A DNA stretch of 64,000 bases from Desulfurococcales archaeon (GTDB taxonomy: Archaea; Thermoproteota; Thermoprotei_A; Sulfolobales; NBVN01), in the NCBI GenBank assembly GCA_023255955.1, contig JAGDWD010000007.1, positions 135,929 to 199,928 on the forward strand, written 5' to 3'. Made by a program: the position numbers and the translations under genes. How positions within the stretch are numbered: the stretch's first letter is position 1; every line of letters starts with the position of its first letter. Positions 8,540 through 16,958 of the stretch are shown here, piece by piece. The notes below the pieces were generated by a model. The model had not been told where the DNA came from, ran no database searches, and saw only the letters and a list, made by a program, of their open reading frames with translations.

Positions 8540-9341
8540 CTAAATACTTTTTGACTGTTTCCTCACGTAAGGATAGGAGCATGAAGATCACAAAGAAACC
8601 GAAGCTGACTGCTAGGAACTCAGCCAGGTTAAGCCATATTAGTGTGCCTGAGATAAGTTGCCCCCAGGCGTAGATCGGGAAAGTAAATGGTGAGTCCACC
8701 TTCATGTAGTTCTGCATCAGGTACGTCTGGACACCAGCGACTATGCCGTAGATTAGCGGTAATAATGTTACAGTAGCTATACCGAGTAACCCCATAGATC
8801 TTAGAGCTACCGCTTTAGATATACCCATCCCGAGCTTACCGAAGGAATACCCTGAAAACACGACAGCAAGGAGGACGGATATGACAGCGAGAGCAGCTCC
8901 TGCTTGGAATCCCCCACCAGGTGTTAGATGTCCATGTACGGCTATAGAGACTGCTATAGCTATGTTCATAGGTATGAGTAGCTTAGTTACTACCCTAACT
9001 ATTATGGAGAGCCCGCTTCCTTGCGTCTTACTTTCTATGTTGGTGATACCTCTGTAGATAGTTAGAGCGGACACTATAGCCATGAAGAACACCGTGGTTT
9101 CGTAGAATGTGTCTATACCTCTATAGTCCCAGACGATCGCTGTTACAGCCTCGGGTGACATGGCGGTTAGGTATCTTAATGATGTACTGGTATCAGGGTT
9201 ATATGTGAGGGCTAGGAACAGCTTTGCTAGATATCTAGTGTCAGAGCTTATTGGTCCGAGTATCCCCATGTATGTAGTTAGATATGCTAACACGAAGATT
9301 ACTGAGATCAGTGATATTAGTACTATGTAGCTTCTCCTCAT
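8520..9341 (-). CDS. Fused Mbh subunits E and F (MrpA C-terminal + MrpB domains)
   Basis: A 273-residue membrane protein made of two modules that are separate genes in Pyrococcus mbh. Residues 1-98 resemble MbhE/the MrpA C-terminus, with VTAIVWDYRGIDTFYETTVF in place of the usual DFRGFDTLGEI block. Residues 108-270 are an MrpB/MnhB domain with the hallmark IPMNIAIAVSIAVHGHLTPGGGFQAGAALA. The total length equals the sum of the two separate proteins, and no stop or internal start decides otherwise. It overlaps mbhD by 4 bp (ATGA) and mbhG by 20 bp, so coupling throughout is likely. Confidence 0.85.
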   Translation of the reverse strand: MRRSYIVLISLISVIFVLAYLTTYMGILGPISSDTRYLAKLFLALTYNPDTSTSLRYLTAMSPEAVTAIVWDYRGIDTFYETTVFFMAIVSALTIYRGITNIESKTQGSGLSIIVRVVTKLLIPMNIAIAVSIAVHGHLTPGGGFQAGAALAVISVLLAVVFSGYSFGKLGMGISKAVALRSMGLLGIATVTLLPLIYGIVAGVQTYLMQNYMKVDSPFTFPIYAWGQLISGTLIWLNLAEFLAVSFGFFVIFMLLSLREETVKKYLGVGDGH

Positions 9342-9595
9342 TCTTCAACCCTCTCGCTTTTTCCTATTAAGAAAAACAGTGCGGCTGGGTATAATCCCAC
9401 TGACACTGGCAGGTAGACCAATACTATATCTGGCGCTCTCAATAAGTAGAATAGGGCAGCATACGCAGCACTCTGAATAGCTGAGAATACTACTGCTTTA
9501 GGGAGGTCTTTCTCTATTACAGCTAGAAAAGTGAATATAAACCCCACCAAGCTAAATATAGCTATTAATACCAACGTGATGTCCATGTTAACCAC
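9338..9595 (-). CDS. mbhD: Membrane-bound hydrogenase subunit D-like (MrpA internal domain)
   Basis: An 85-residue, three-helix protein matching the MbhD-type (DUF4040) part of MrpA: KDLPKAVVFSAIQSAAYAALFYLLRAPDIVLVYLPVSVGL. Position, length and the DLxKAVxFSxxQS...APD block give the identity. Odd: after APD the family usually reads VALTE/VALTQ, but here it is IVLVYL, with no polar or acidic residue at that place. It overlaps neighbours on both sides (8 bp with mbhC, 4 bp with the EF fusion). Confidence 0.8.
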   Translation of the reverse strand: MVNMDITLVLIAIFSLVGFIFTFLAVIEKDLPKAVVFSAIQSAAYAALFYLLRAPDIVLVYLPVSVGLYPAALFFLIGKSERVEE

Positions 9596-9953
9596 CCCTA
9601 TCCTCAGCTAGGTGATCAGCTACAGCAGGTACAGGCCTGGATATTGAAGCCCTGTGCGTTGCCCTCGCAAGGGCGTGAGAACCGGCAGCTGCTAGCATAA
9701 GGAGTAGGAAAGCTGAGACCAGTAAGGACCCGCCCATAAAGAACCTCCACTCCCCTAACTCGGCAAGCGAGAAAGCTACTAAAGCTAGGCCTATTAGAGG
9801 GTAGAAAACTCCGCCGATAGTGCTTACGGTGGCGGCGTGGAGCCTGAGATAGAAGTTCCTAAATCGGTAAATCCCGATAGCACCTATGAGATTAACTATA
9901 CTACCTACAACCACTATACCTAAACCAATATACATTATTATGTCCTCAATCAC
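9588..9953 (-). CDS. mbhC: Mrp antiporter subunit G-like (MbhC)
   Basis: A 121-residue MrpG/MnhG-family membrane protein with three helices. The recognisable block is IGLGIVVVGSIVNLIGAIGIYRFRNFYLRLHAATVSTIGG, close to the family's GLLRLPDxYxRLHAAT signature, followed by two more hydrophobic helices. The C-terminal 20 residues are polar and not conserved in the family. It overlaps mbhB by 8 bp and mbhD by 8 bp. Confidence 0.9.
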   Translation of the reverse strand: MIEDIIMYIGLGIVVVGSIVNLIGAIGIYRFRNFYLRLHAATVSTIGGVFYPLIGLALVAFSLAELGEWRFFMGGSLLVSAFLLLMLAAAGSHALARATHRASISRPVPAVADHLAEDRGG

Positions 9954-10224
9954 CTAGCTCACCTCTTTCCAAGTACTTAGCTATGTATATGTCTAGGGCA
10001 TATGCCCAGAGAACTAATACGACAGTGCATGCCGTCATGATCGGGGACCTCAGGAGTATCCCCATAATACCGAAGAGAACTGCCATCGAATAAAAGAATA
10101 CATCAGCAGCGAGTACTCTATCGGAGAGAGTAGGTCCTTTGTAAGCTACCATGAGAAACAATAAGTAGGATATCGAGAATATTGGAATCACAGCAAAGTA
10201 TATGACGGCCTCAACCATATTCAA
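9946..10224 (-). CDS. mbhB: Mrp antiporter subunit F-like (MbhB)
   Basis: A 92-residue, three-helix MrpF/MnhF-family protein. The conserved GPTLSDRVLAADVFFYSMAVLFG stretch (residues 30-52) corresponds to the family's GPTxxDRVLALDxL signature. It is a small scaffold subunit of the ion-translocating module. It overlaps the upstream ferredoxin-like subunit gene by 4 bp. Confidence 0.9.
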   Translation of the reverse strand: MNMVEAVIYFAVIPIFSISYLLFLMVAYKGPTLSDRVLAADVFFYSMAVLFGIMGILLRSPIMTACTVVLVLWAYALDIYIAKYLERGELGD

Positions 10225-10613
10225 GCACTACCACCTCCCTTTATCGTAGATAAGCTGATGTCTCGCGATGTACCTATAACATGATCAGCCATCTCGAACA
10301 CCTCGGTCACTATATATGCCTTAACTGGACATACAAAAACGCATTGATAGCAGAAGACACACTTACCATAGTCAACTACGGGGAAGATCCCGCGTTGGTT
10401 TTGTTTAAGAGGTTGCGGGAGTTTTTCCATGGTTATAGCATTAGCTGGACAGTCCACTGCGCAGAGGGAGCAGCCAATACACTTCACTAGATCAGCATAG
10501 TGCTTACCTCTAAAACCGGGAGCTACTGTGACCTCACGAGCTACTGGGTACTTCAAAGTAGCTGGTTTTCTAGCTAGGTTCGCTAGGATTTCTCTAAGTA
10601 GGGCTAGTCTCAT
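10221..10613 (-). CDS. mbhN: Membrane-bound hydrogenase 8Fe-ferredoxin subunit (MbhN, NuoI-like)
   Basis: A 130-residue NuoI-like subunit carrying two [4Fe-4S] motifs: CIGCSLCAVDCP (about 45-56) and CVFCYQCVFVCP (about 85-96). These clusters would pass electrons from ferredoxin to the small subunit MbhJ. In Pyrococcus the corresponding gene is last in the operon. Here it lies between the hydrogenase large subunit and the Mrp-like genes, overlapping the large subunit gene by 4 bp. Confidence 0.93.
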   Translation of the reverse strand: MRLALLREILANLARKPATLKYPVAREVTVAPGFRGKHYADLVKCIGCSLCAVDCPANAITMEKLPQPLKQNQRGIFPVVDYGKCVFCYQCVFVCPVKAYIVTEVFEMADHVIGTSRDISLSTIKGGGSA

Positions 10614-11770
10614 CCTACCCTCACCCGAGCAAGGTCTCTCATACTCACATACGTCTTCTTTCCACTCTTCTCGTCTATAACCATCACTCTTTCAGTGCAT
10701 GATATGCATGGGTCGTAGGATGCGAATATTACGGGGACATCGGCTAGCCTGTGTCCTATGTACACTTTCTCAGTATTCAATATATTTAGGAATGAAGGTG
10801 TCCTTATCTTCACCCTATAGGGATTAGCGCCCCCAACACTTACAATGTGGTAGAGAAGCTCTCCTCTGGGAGCTTCAACCCTTGAAATCACCTCACCAGG
10901 CTTAGTAGCTCTTGGAATTGTTTTAGGTATAGCAGGTCCTTGAGGTAATTTCTCGACAGTATATCTAGCTATGCTGACTGATTCCAATGCTTCCCCAAAA
11001 CGGACCATCATCCTGGCCCAAGAGTCGCCCTCATCGCGAGATACTACGTTGAACGGTATTTCGGAGTAAGCAGCGTAGGGGTCGTCCGATCTTACATCAG
11101 ATTTAATTCCAGAGGCCCTGAGTGTAGGCCCGACAATAGATAACCTAAGAGCTTCTGATTTCCTTATTACTCCGACCTCGGAAAGCCTCTTCATTATCGT
11201 GTAATCTTCTTCAAATACCTTCATATAGTACTTTATCCTCTCCTCAACTATTTTTAACTCACTTAATATCCTGTCTCTTCTAACCTCATCTAGATCTCTC
11301 TTAACACCCCCAAGCATGTGTATATCTGCGTGAACTCTATTTCCAGTTACTAGCTCCTTCAGATACATAACTCTTTCCCTATCCCTCATGAGTAACATGA
11401 AGAGAGTATCGAAACCTATAATTTCAGCCATGACTGCTGCTACTAACATATGTGAATGAATTCTCTCTAACTCCATGACGAGGGTTCTTATGTAGTTAGC
11501 CCGCGGTGGTGGTTCTACACCCATCAGCTTCTCAACTCCCTGCACATATGTCTGCATATGAACAGCATTGCATATCCCGCAAACCCTACCGGATATGTAC
11601 ATTCCTCGAACCCAACTATTCTTTTCAAGCAGCTTCTCTATCCCCCTATGGTTATAGCCAGTGTTAACTGAGACCTCAACTACCTCCTCGCCCTCAGTCC
11701 TCACCTTAAGCATTATTGGTTCGTGAAGTGCTGGGTGTTGCGGTCCTATAGGTATCTCTACTATGACCAT
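10610..11770 (-). CDS. mbhL: Membrane-bound [NiFe] hydrogenase large subunit (MbhL)
   Basis: A 386-residue NuoD-related catalytic subunit. Both nickel-binding CxxC motifs are intact: RVCGICNAVH (Cys64, Cys67) and DPCISCTER (Cys355, Cys358). This distinguishes it from complex I and from Mbx/Mbs sulfur reductases, which lack the full set. About 25 residues follow SCTER (after Arg361), the position where HycE-type large subunits are cleaved, and the matching protease gene lies upstream. Predicted reaction: H+ reduction to H2 with electrons from ferredoxin. The gene ends 4 bp inside mbhN. Confidence 0.96.
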   Translation of the reverse strand: MVIVEIPIGPQHPALHEPIMLKVRTEGEEVVEVSVNTGYNHRGIEKLLEKNSWVRGMYISGRVCGICNAVHMQTYVQGVEKLMGVEPPPRANYIRTLVMELERIHSHMLVAAVMAEIIGFDTLFMLLMRDRERVMYLKELVTGNRVHADIHMLGGVKRDLDEVRRDRILSELKIVEERIKYYMKVFEEDYTIMKRLSEVGVIRKSEALRLSIVGPTLRASGIKSDVRSDDPYAAYSEIPFNVVSRDEGDSWARMMVRFGEALESVSIARYTVEKLPQGPAIPKTIPRATKPGEVISRVEAPRGELLYHIVSVGGANPYRVKIRTPSFLNILNTEKVYIGHRLADVPVIFASYDPCISCTERVMVIDEKSGKKTYVSMRDLARVRVG

Positions 11771-11774
11771 CAGC

Positions 11775-12200
11775 TCACACCCCGGAATCTTTTCTTAGGG
11801 GGTAGATCCCCTTCTCGACTACGTCCTCGGAAGCCAGGAACCCTCTCCTAAGCTTGTTATTACCCTCGAAGATAACTCCCATTAGATCGTACGCCTCGAG
11901 CTCACCTCCGAGTGCTCCGGGAACTATATCTATTATCGTTGGTACCACAGCGTTACTTCTATCCACTGTAACTTTCAGTATTAAGGCCGCTCTATGCTTG
12001 ACGCTCCAGAAGATGTAGTTAAGCTCTATTTTCCCCTCCTTAGGAAAATCTATAGCTGTTAGTGACGAGAAGTAGGATTCCTCCATCATCACAGCCTCCA
12101 CAGCTTCTCTAAGCTCGGAAGGAGTGACCAGAGCTACATATCTCCTAGGGGAAATCTCCTTGAAGATGAATTTACCTATGTTAATCTCCACCGTGCTCAC
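11775..12200 (-). CDS. mbhK: Membrane-bound hydrogenase subunit K (NuoC-like)
   Basis: A 141-residue NuoC/30-kDa-like subunit. Seen: LTAIDFPKEGKIELNYIFWSVKHRAALILKVTVDRSNAVVPTIIDIVPGALGGELEAYDLMGVIFEGNNKLRRGFLASE, which parallels the family's conserved TxxDxxP... and EREAYDLFGIxFxGHPxLRR core. It contacts the large subunit in the peripheral arm. It overlaps mbhJ by 20 bp and precedes mbhL by 4 bp. Confidence 0.87.
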   Translation of the reverse strand: MSTVEINIGKFIFKEISPRRYVALVTPSELREAVEAVMMEESYFSSLTAIDFPKEGKIELNYIFWSVKHRAALILKVTVDRSNAVVPTIIDIVPGALGGELEAYDLMGVIFEGNNKLRRGFLASEDVVEKGIYPLRKDSGV

Positions 12201-12645
12201 CTACTCTATCTAGGAGCTTCTTTATGCCGTAAATTACCGCCTCAGGTCTTGGTGGGCATCCAGGTACATATACGTCTACTGGTACGACACTATCTGCTCT
12301 TGAGAAGAGAGGGTAAGAACCAGAGAAGACTCCCCCTGATATCGCGCACGCACCACAAGCTATGACGAACTTAGGGGATGGTGTTTGATCGTAGAGTCTC
12401 CTAAGCCTCTCCGCAGCTTTCTTATTGAGAGCTCCTGTTACGATAATTATGTCGGCATGTCTAGGATTCGGAGCTAACTTAACGCCCAGTCTTTCCGGGT
12501 CGAAGAAAGGTGTGAGAGCTGCTAGGACCTCGATATCACAACCATTACATGCACCAGCATTGAAGTGCATTACCCACGGCGAGTACCTTATCGCCTTCAT
12601 TCCCTCCAGACCCAAGGTTGATAATATGCCTGGTAATTTAAGCAA
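12181..12645 (-). CDS. mbhJ: Membrane-bound hydrogenase small subunit (MbhJ, NuoB-like)
   Basis: A 154-residue small subunit that binds the proximal [4Fe-4S] cluster next to the NiFe site. The four ligand positions are visible: CNGCD (about 33-37), CGAC (about 96-99) and the Cys of VYVPGCPPRPE (about 128-138). The start is TTG. It opens the structural part of the operon, 31 bp after the maturation protease gene, so the accessory and structural genes probably share one transcript. Confidence 0.93.
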   Translation of the reverse strand: MLKLPGILSTLGLEGMKAIRYSPWVMHFNAGACNGCDIEVLAALTPFFDPERLGVKLAPNPRHADIIIVTGALNKKAAERLRRLYDQTPSPKFVIACGACAISGGVFSGSYPLFSRADSVVPVDVYVPGCPPRPEAVIYGIKKLLDRVGEHGGD

Positions 12646-12676
12646 TTAAAGATTCTCAAGCATGTCTTATATGTAC

Positions 12677-13231
12677 TTACTCAGATTTTAATCTCCTTAT
12701 ACTTTTTAATGTTTCACTTAGATATCCATGATCAATGAGAACGTCTAGGAAGGCTTTAATTATTACCCGAATAACCCCTGCTATGGAGTTACTTACACCC
12801 ACATTAAAGTCAAGACATGTCGGTCTAGTACCGACTACGTAAACATCTCCACTAACTAGGTCTAAAAGAGTGCCTAGCTCTATACTATGAGTAGACAGAG
12901 AACCACCGTAGACAGGTATTTCATGCTTCTGGAGCACTACTACCTTAGAGTACGGTACTGGTGCCTCTATAACGTCCAGTAATATCGTAACTTCACTATT
13001 AATCATAAGATCTAAATAAGACTCTAGTGACGTACCAGCATCAACCACAGTCAAGTAATCTCCCTTCGAATACCTAGCTAGGATGTTCTCCAATGCTCTC
13101 GCAATATAGACTCCAAAACCATCATCACACCTAAGTTCATTACCAACACCAACTACTAGTACCCTACCCCGTGTAACAATTGTTTCAAGAAACTTCTTTA
13201 CCTCATTCTCATCCTCAAGTATTAACACCAC
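12677..13231 (-). CDS. Hydrogenase maturation endopeptidase (HycI/HybD family)
   Basis: A 184-residue nickel-dependent protease family member that trims the C-terminus of the [NiFe] large subunit once nickel is inserted. Seen: the VVGVGNELRCDDGFG motif (about 26-40, first metal ligand in the NELRCDD region), TILLDVIEA (about 83-91) and STHSIELGTLL (about 113-123), whose His completes the metal site. It sits between hypF and mbhJ with gaps of 11 and 31 bp, so MbhL is the obvious substrate. Confidence 0.93.
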   Translation of the reverse strand: MVLILEDENEVKKFLETIVTRGRVLVVGVGNELRCDDGFGVYIARALENILARYSKGDYLTVVDAGTSLESYLDLMINSEVTILLDVIEAPVPYSKVVVLQKHEIPVYGGSLSTHSIELGTLLDLVSGDVYVVGTRPTCLDFNVGVSNSIAGVIRVIIKAFLDVLIDHGYLSETLKSIRRLKSE

Positions 13232-13242
13232 ACCCCCACCTA

Positions 13243-15555
13243 CTAACTCCTTATATAAACCGAAGAATAGACCTGGCCCAGAGCTACACCACCGTCGTTT
13301 AGTGGAACAGCCCTCGGGAATACTAGGGTATATCCCTCCTTACTGATCTCAGACTTTATTCCTCGGACTATGACTGTGTTCACCATAGCTCCCCCTCCAA
13401 CAGGTATTAGACGGCTTACTCTCCTACCCTTAGCTACTAAGATTATTGCTTTACCTAGTGCCTGCCCGATGGCGAACTGTGCTGTGTAGGCTATGTCTCT
13501 CATGTCCTTTCCACTCTCTAAAAGCTCTAAAGTCTTAAGAAGGAGGGGGTTCGGGTCTATTTCTACGAGCTCCCCTACCCGCACCATCGCGTCAGCGAGA
13601 TCGTCAGCTAGTAGAGACCCACCAAAAGAAGCTTCTTCAAGTCTTATAGCAGGACTTCCCTCATACTCTCTGTAGCTAGCTACACCCAACATAACTGATA
13701 TGGAGTCTAAGAGGCGTCCGAGACTTGATGAGAAGATCCAGCTCCTCCTCAGGTTATTGAGGAATATCTCAAGCTCTAATCTACCTCCTGGAAGAGTCTT
13801 AAACAGACCCCTCTTCTCGTAGAATAGATCTATCTCTTCAAAACTCATAAATCGGCTCAAATATGAGGCCAGAGCACGTGCTGGGTACTCAGTATCGCGA
13901 TCACTACCACTTAATTTAACGTAAGCTAGCCTTCCAAGCCTCTCATAACCCCTCCTAGAGACCAACATGATCTCACAACCCCACACAGCACCATCATCGC
14001 CATAACCAACACCATCTGCGGCAATACCTATGTATGCCTCCCCCACTAGGCTATTATCAGCCATGGTACTGAGTATGTGTGCCACATGGTGCTGGATCTC
14101 CATGACCTGACCTGATCTCCTACCTACTTCAAGACCAACCATACGCGAGACATATCGAGGGTGCTTGTCAACAACGACGGTCGATCTGTCTAGGTCTACC
14201 CTATACACCTTCGAGAAGTATCTTAGATATTTGAGAAGCTCAGCAATAGACTCCCCATTACTTAGCTCCCCTATATACTGAGTCAGCACGACCTTGTCCT
14301 CGAAAGCTATAGCAGGAGCACTGTGTAGATCTGCTCCCATAGCTACTACATCGTGACTTAACCTTAAAGGGATTCTAATCCATCGAGGGGCGTACCCTCT
14401 AGCTCTTCTAAGGACTACTGGGGCACCATCTGTAAACCTTACAACACTGTCATCTACTCTATTCACTATCTCCCGATCATGAACTAGGAAGTAGTCAACT
14501 ATATTACTTAGCTTCACCCTAGCACAGTCCTCGTCATGACACATAGGTTCGTCAGTCACGTTACCGCTCGTCATTATGGCGAACCTGTCCTTTACGTCTC
14601 TGAGGAGTAGATAGTGTAGAGCTGTATATGGGAGGAATATACCTTCATGAGCCATCCCCGGTGATACGTAGGTAGATACAGGTGAGCCATCTTTTTTCGG
14701 TAGTAGGACTATAGGTCTCTGAGGTGAGGTTAGGAGGCTTCTAGCAGTACTATCTAGAACAACTAGTTTATCAGCTACGGACAGATCGAGAGTCATTACT
14801 GCGAAGGGCTTGGATCGTCTCTTCTTTCTCTCTCTAAGCTTTAAGACTACCTCATCATCAGTAGCTAAGCACGCTATGTGATATCCTCCAATACCTTTAA
14901 CTCCAAGTAGATACCCTTCATTTACTAGTTTAGCAGCCTCCTCTATAGCATCTCTAACATCTACAGGTTCCCAGGTATTCGTGTATAGATATACTCTGGG
15001 ACCGCAAACAGGGCAGGATATTCCTTGAGCATGGTATCTTCGCCTATTCTGAGGATCTCCATACTCCTTCAAGCAATCCGAACATAGAGGGAAGTCCCTC
15101 ATAGACGTTCTATCTCTATCGTAAGGTACTTCATACATCATAGAAAACCTAGGACCGCACCAAACACATGAGTTGAAGGGATATCTATACCTCCTGTCAC
15201 CGGGGTCAAGCACCTCCCGAAGGCACTCATCACATATACTAAAGTCGGGGGGCACCATGGATCGTAGCTGAAGAGTGTTACTGGACTTCTCGATGTCGAA
15301 GCTCGTCCTCCCAGTGGGCTCAGACCTCTCTACAACTACATGCTCTATCCCAGCAGGTTCAGGCACATCCTTCAATAACTTATGGAGAAACAACAAGACC
15401 TTATCAGTCTCCCCTTCTACTAGGATCTCTACTTCAGCTCCCCCAACATTCCTCACATAGCCGCGCAACCCTAAGAATTTCGCTAAGGTGTCAACATAGG
15501 GTCTGAAGCCCACTCCTTGAACCAAACCACTAACCACAATTCTCAAAGCTAGCAC
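13243..15555 (-). CDS. hypF: Carbamoyltransferase HypF
   Basis: A 770-residue protein with the full HypF architecture. Acylphosphatase domain: residues 1-90, with GLVQGVGFRPYV. Two zinc-finger repeats: CDECLREVLDPGDRRYRYPF..C..CGPRF and CSDCLKEYGDPQNRRRYHAQGISCPVCGPR. YrdC-like domain: about 205-390, with KGIGGYH and KKRRSKPFAVM. Kae1/HypF C-terminal domain with QHHVAHILS and GIAADGVGYGDDGAVWGCE. It makes the thiocyanate/CN ligand precursor for the NiFe-site iron. It appears to be the first gene of the Mbh operon. The other hyp genes (A-E) are not in this window. Confidence 0.97.
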   Translation of the reverse strand: MLALRIVVSGLVQGVGFRPYVDTLAKFLGLRGYVRNVGGAEVEILVEGETDKVLLFLHKLLKDVPEPAGIEHVVVERSEPTGRTSFDIEKSSNTLQLRSMVPPDFSICDECLREVLDPGDRRYRYPFNSCVWCGPRFSMMYEVPYDRDRTSMRDFPLCSDCLKEYGDPQNRRRYHAQGISCPVCGPRVYLYTNTWEPVDVRDAIEEAAKLVNEGYLLGVKGIGGYHIACLATDDEVVLKLRERKKRRSKPFAVMTLDLSVADKLVVLDSTARSLLTSPQRPIVLLPKKDGSPVSTYVSPGMAHEGIFLPYTALHYLLLRDVKDRFAIMTSGNVTDEPMCHDEDCARVKLSNIVDYFLVHDREIVNRVDDSVVRFTDGAPVVLRRARGYAPRWIRIPLRLSHDVVAMGADLHSAPAIAFEDKVVLTQYIGELSNGESIAELLKYLRYFSKVYRVDLDRSTVVVDKHPRYVSRMVGLEVGRRSGQVMEIQHHVAHILSTMADNSLVGEAYIGIAADGVGYGDDGAVWGCEIMLVSRRGYERLGRLAYVKLSGSDRDTEYPARALASYLSRFMSFEEIDLFYEKRGLFKTLPGGRLELEIFLNNLRRSWIFSSSLGRLLDSISVMLGVASYREYEGSPAIRLEEASFGGSLLADDLADAMVRVGELVEIDPNPLLLKTLELLESGKDMRDIAYTAQFAIGQALGKAIILVAKGRRVSRLIPVGGGAMVNTVIVRGIKSEISKEGYTLVFPRAVPLNDGGVALGQVYSSVYIRS

Positions 15556-15806
15556 TCACATCCCCAGTTACCTATCTGAACAACACCTTTAGGTTTCAGT
15601 AACCTACCTTCCAGTAAAGATAGTACATCGTGTTAACGTCGTACCACCTAAGCTACCCGGATTCGTAACTAAAAAGTTCTAACAGTAGAGGAAAGTAGCT
15701 GTAGTAGAGGCGTGAACCTTAAGGTTAAGTCTAGAGCTAGGTTGCTGGGTTCTGGAAATAGAATAATATGGGAGGTTGGGAGTGATCGCCTGCTGGGACA
15801 TAGATC

Positions 15807-16883
15807 TTAAATAGCTTTACGTTTCCTCCATACAACATATTTACTTAGTATGTAGTTTAAAATAAAGCCTAGTACTACCCCAGCTAGCTGAGAAATTACT
15901 CTCTCTATAGAGTATCTATAGTATAAAGTATTCGAGAGAACAACTTGAGAAATAAAGTGTGGGATTACTGCCCCGTGAAACTCAATAAGTCTCTTAATAA
16001 CTCCATCACTAAACCTGGATTTGAAGGTCCATACTTCATGTAGAACGAAATTGAATATCGTTGAGGTTTCGAATGCTATTAAAACTGAAACCCAGTGTTC
16101 GAGACCTAGTACGTATCCTAGTAAGGCTACTGTTGCCAGATTCACTAAAGTTCCGAGTCCTCCAACTATGGTGAACCTAATAATATCGTGTGCTAGGTTC
16201 AGTACGTGGATGATGTAATTAAGAATCTCACTAGCACCGAGTTTCGATTTACCCCAAGCTCTTGCTCTGAACTCTATTGGATACTCACATGCTTTGCTGT
16301 ACCTCCCTTTTACTAAGATCTCGAGTAGTATCTTAAAGCCACGTGGATTCAGCTCAACACTGTCTATCACCTCCCTCTTTAGAGCAAAGTAACCTGACAT
16401 CGTGTCCTTAATACTACGAGTTCTTGGCAGTAAGATCTTCGCTATGAGATCAGCACCCCTAGATACTACTCTCCTCATTGGTGATAGGCCGTGCGATGAA
16501 CCTCCCCTCACATACCTAGATCCTACAACTACATCACAACCACTTAAAAGGCTCCTGATCATACCCGGTAACGCCTCCGGAGGGTGCTGCAGGTCAGCAT
16601 CCATAACTGCTATGAACCTTCCTCCAGCTACTTTTATCCCATCAAGTACTGCTGAAGCTAACCCTAGTTTCCCAGGTCTCACTATGAGCTTAATGTTGAA
16701 CTGATCGGATAGAGCCTTAACAGCCTCCGCGGTTCCATCCGGTGAATTATCGTCTACCACTATAACTTCGTATGATATTCGGGACCCAGTCATGACCTCA
16801 TGAATAGACCTTATTAGCTTTGTCACGTTCTCTCTCTCGTTATATGTCGGAATAATGATGCTGACATCAACATCTCGATCCAT
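15807..16883 (-). CDS. Dolichyl-phosphate hexose synthase-like GT2 fused to GtrA-type membrane domain
   Basis: A 358-residue protein. Residues 5-215 are a GT2 glycosyltransferase with SIIIPTYNERENV, VVDDNSPDGTAE and the catalytic DADLQHPPEA. Residues 230-355 are a GtrA/DPMS-type four-helix membrane domain (FTIVGGLGTLVNLATVALLGYVLG...VWRKRK). The pair is known from archaeal polyprenyl-phosphate mannose/glucose synthases, which charge dolichyl phosphate for protein glycosylation. The sugar cannot be told from sequence. It stands alone, with no neighbour within 200 bp on this strand. Confidence 0.88.
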   Translation of the reverse strand: MDRDVDVSIIIPTYNERENVTKLIRSIHEVMTGSRISYEVIVVDDNSPDGTAEAVKALSDQFNIKLIVRPGKLGLASAVLDGIKVAGGRFIAVMDADLQHPPEALPGMIRSLLSGCDVVVGSRYVRGGSSHGLSPMRRVVSRGADLIAKILLPRTRSIKDTMSGYFALKREVIDSVELNPRGFKILLEILVKGRYSKACEYPIEFRARAWGKSKLGASEILNYIIHVLNLAHDIIRFTIVGGLGTLVNLATVALLGYVLGLEHWVSVLIAFETSTIFNFVLHEVWTFKSRFSDGVIKRLIEFHGAVIPHFISQVVLSNTLYYRYSIERVISQLAGVVLGFILNYILSKYVVWRKRKAI

Positions 16884-16958
16884 CGCTGAGCACCCCGCCT
16901 ACCACCATAAGTAACTGGAGAGAGTGCTCGTCTAATAAGAAAAACATTTACGTCTACC

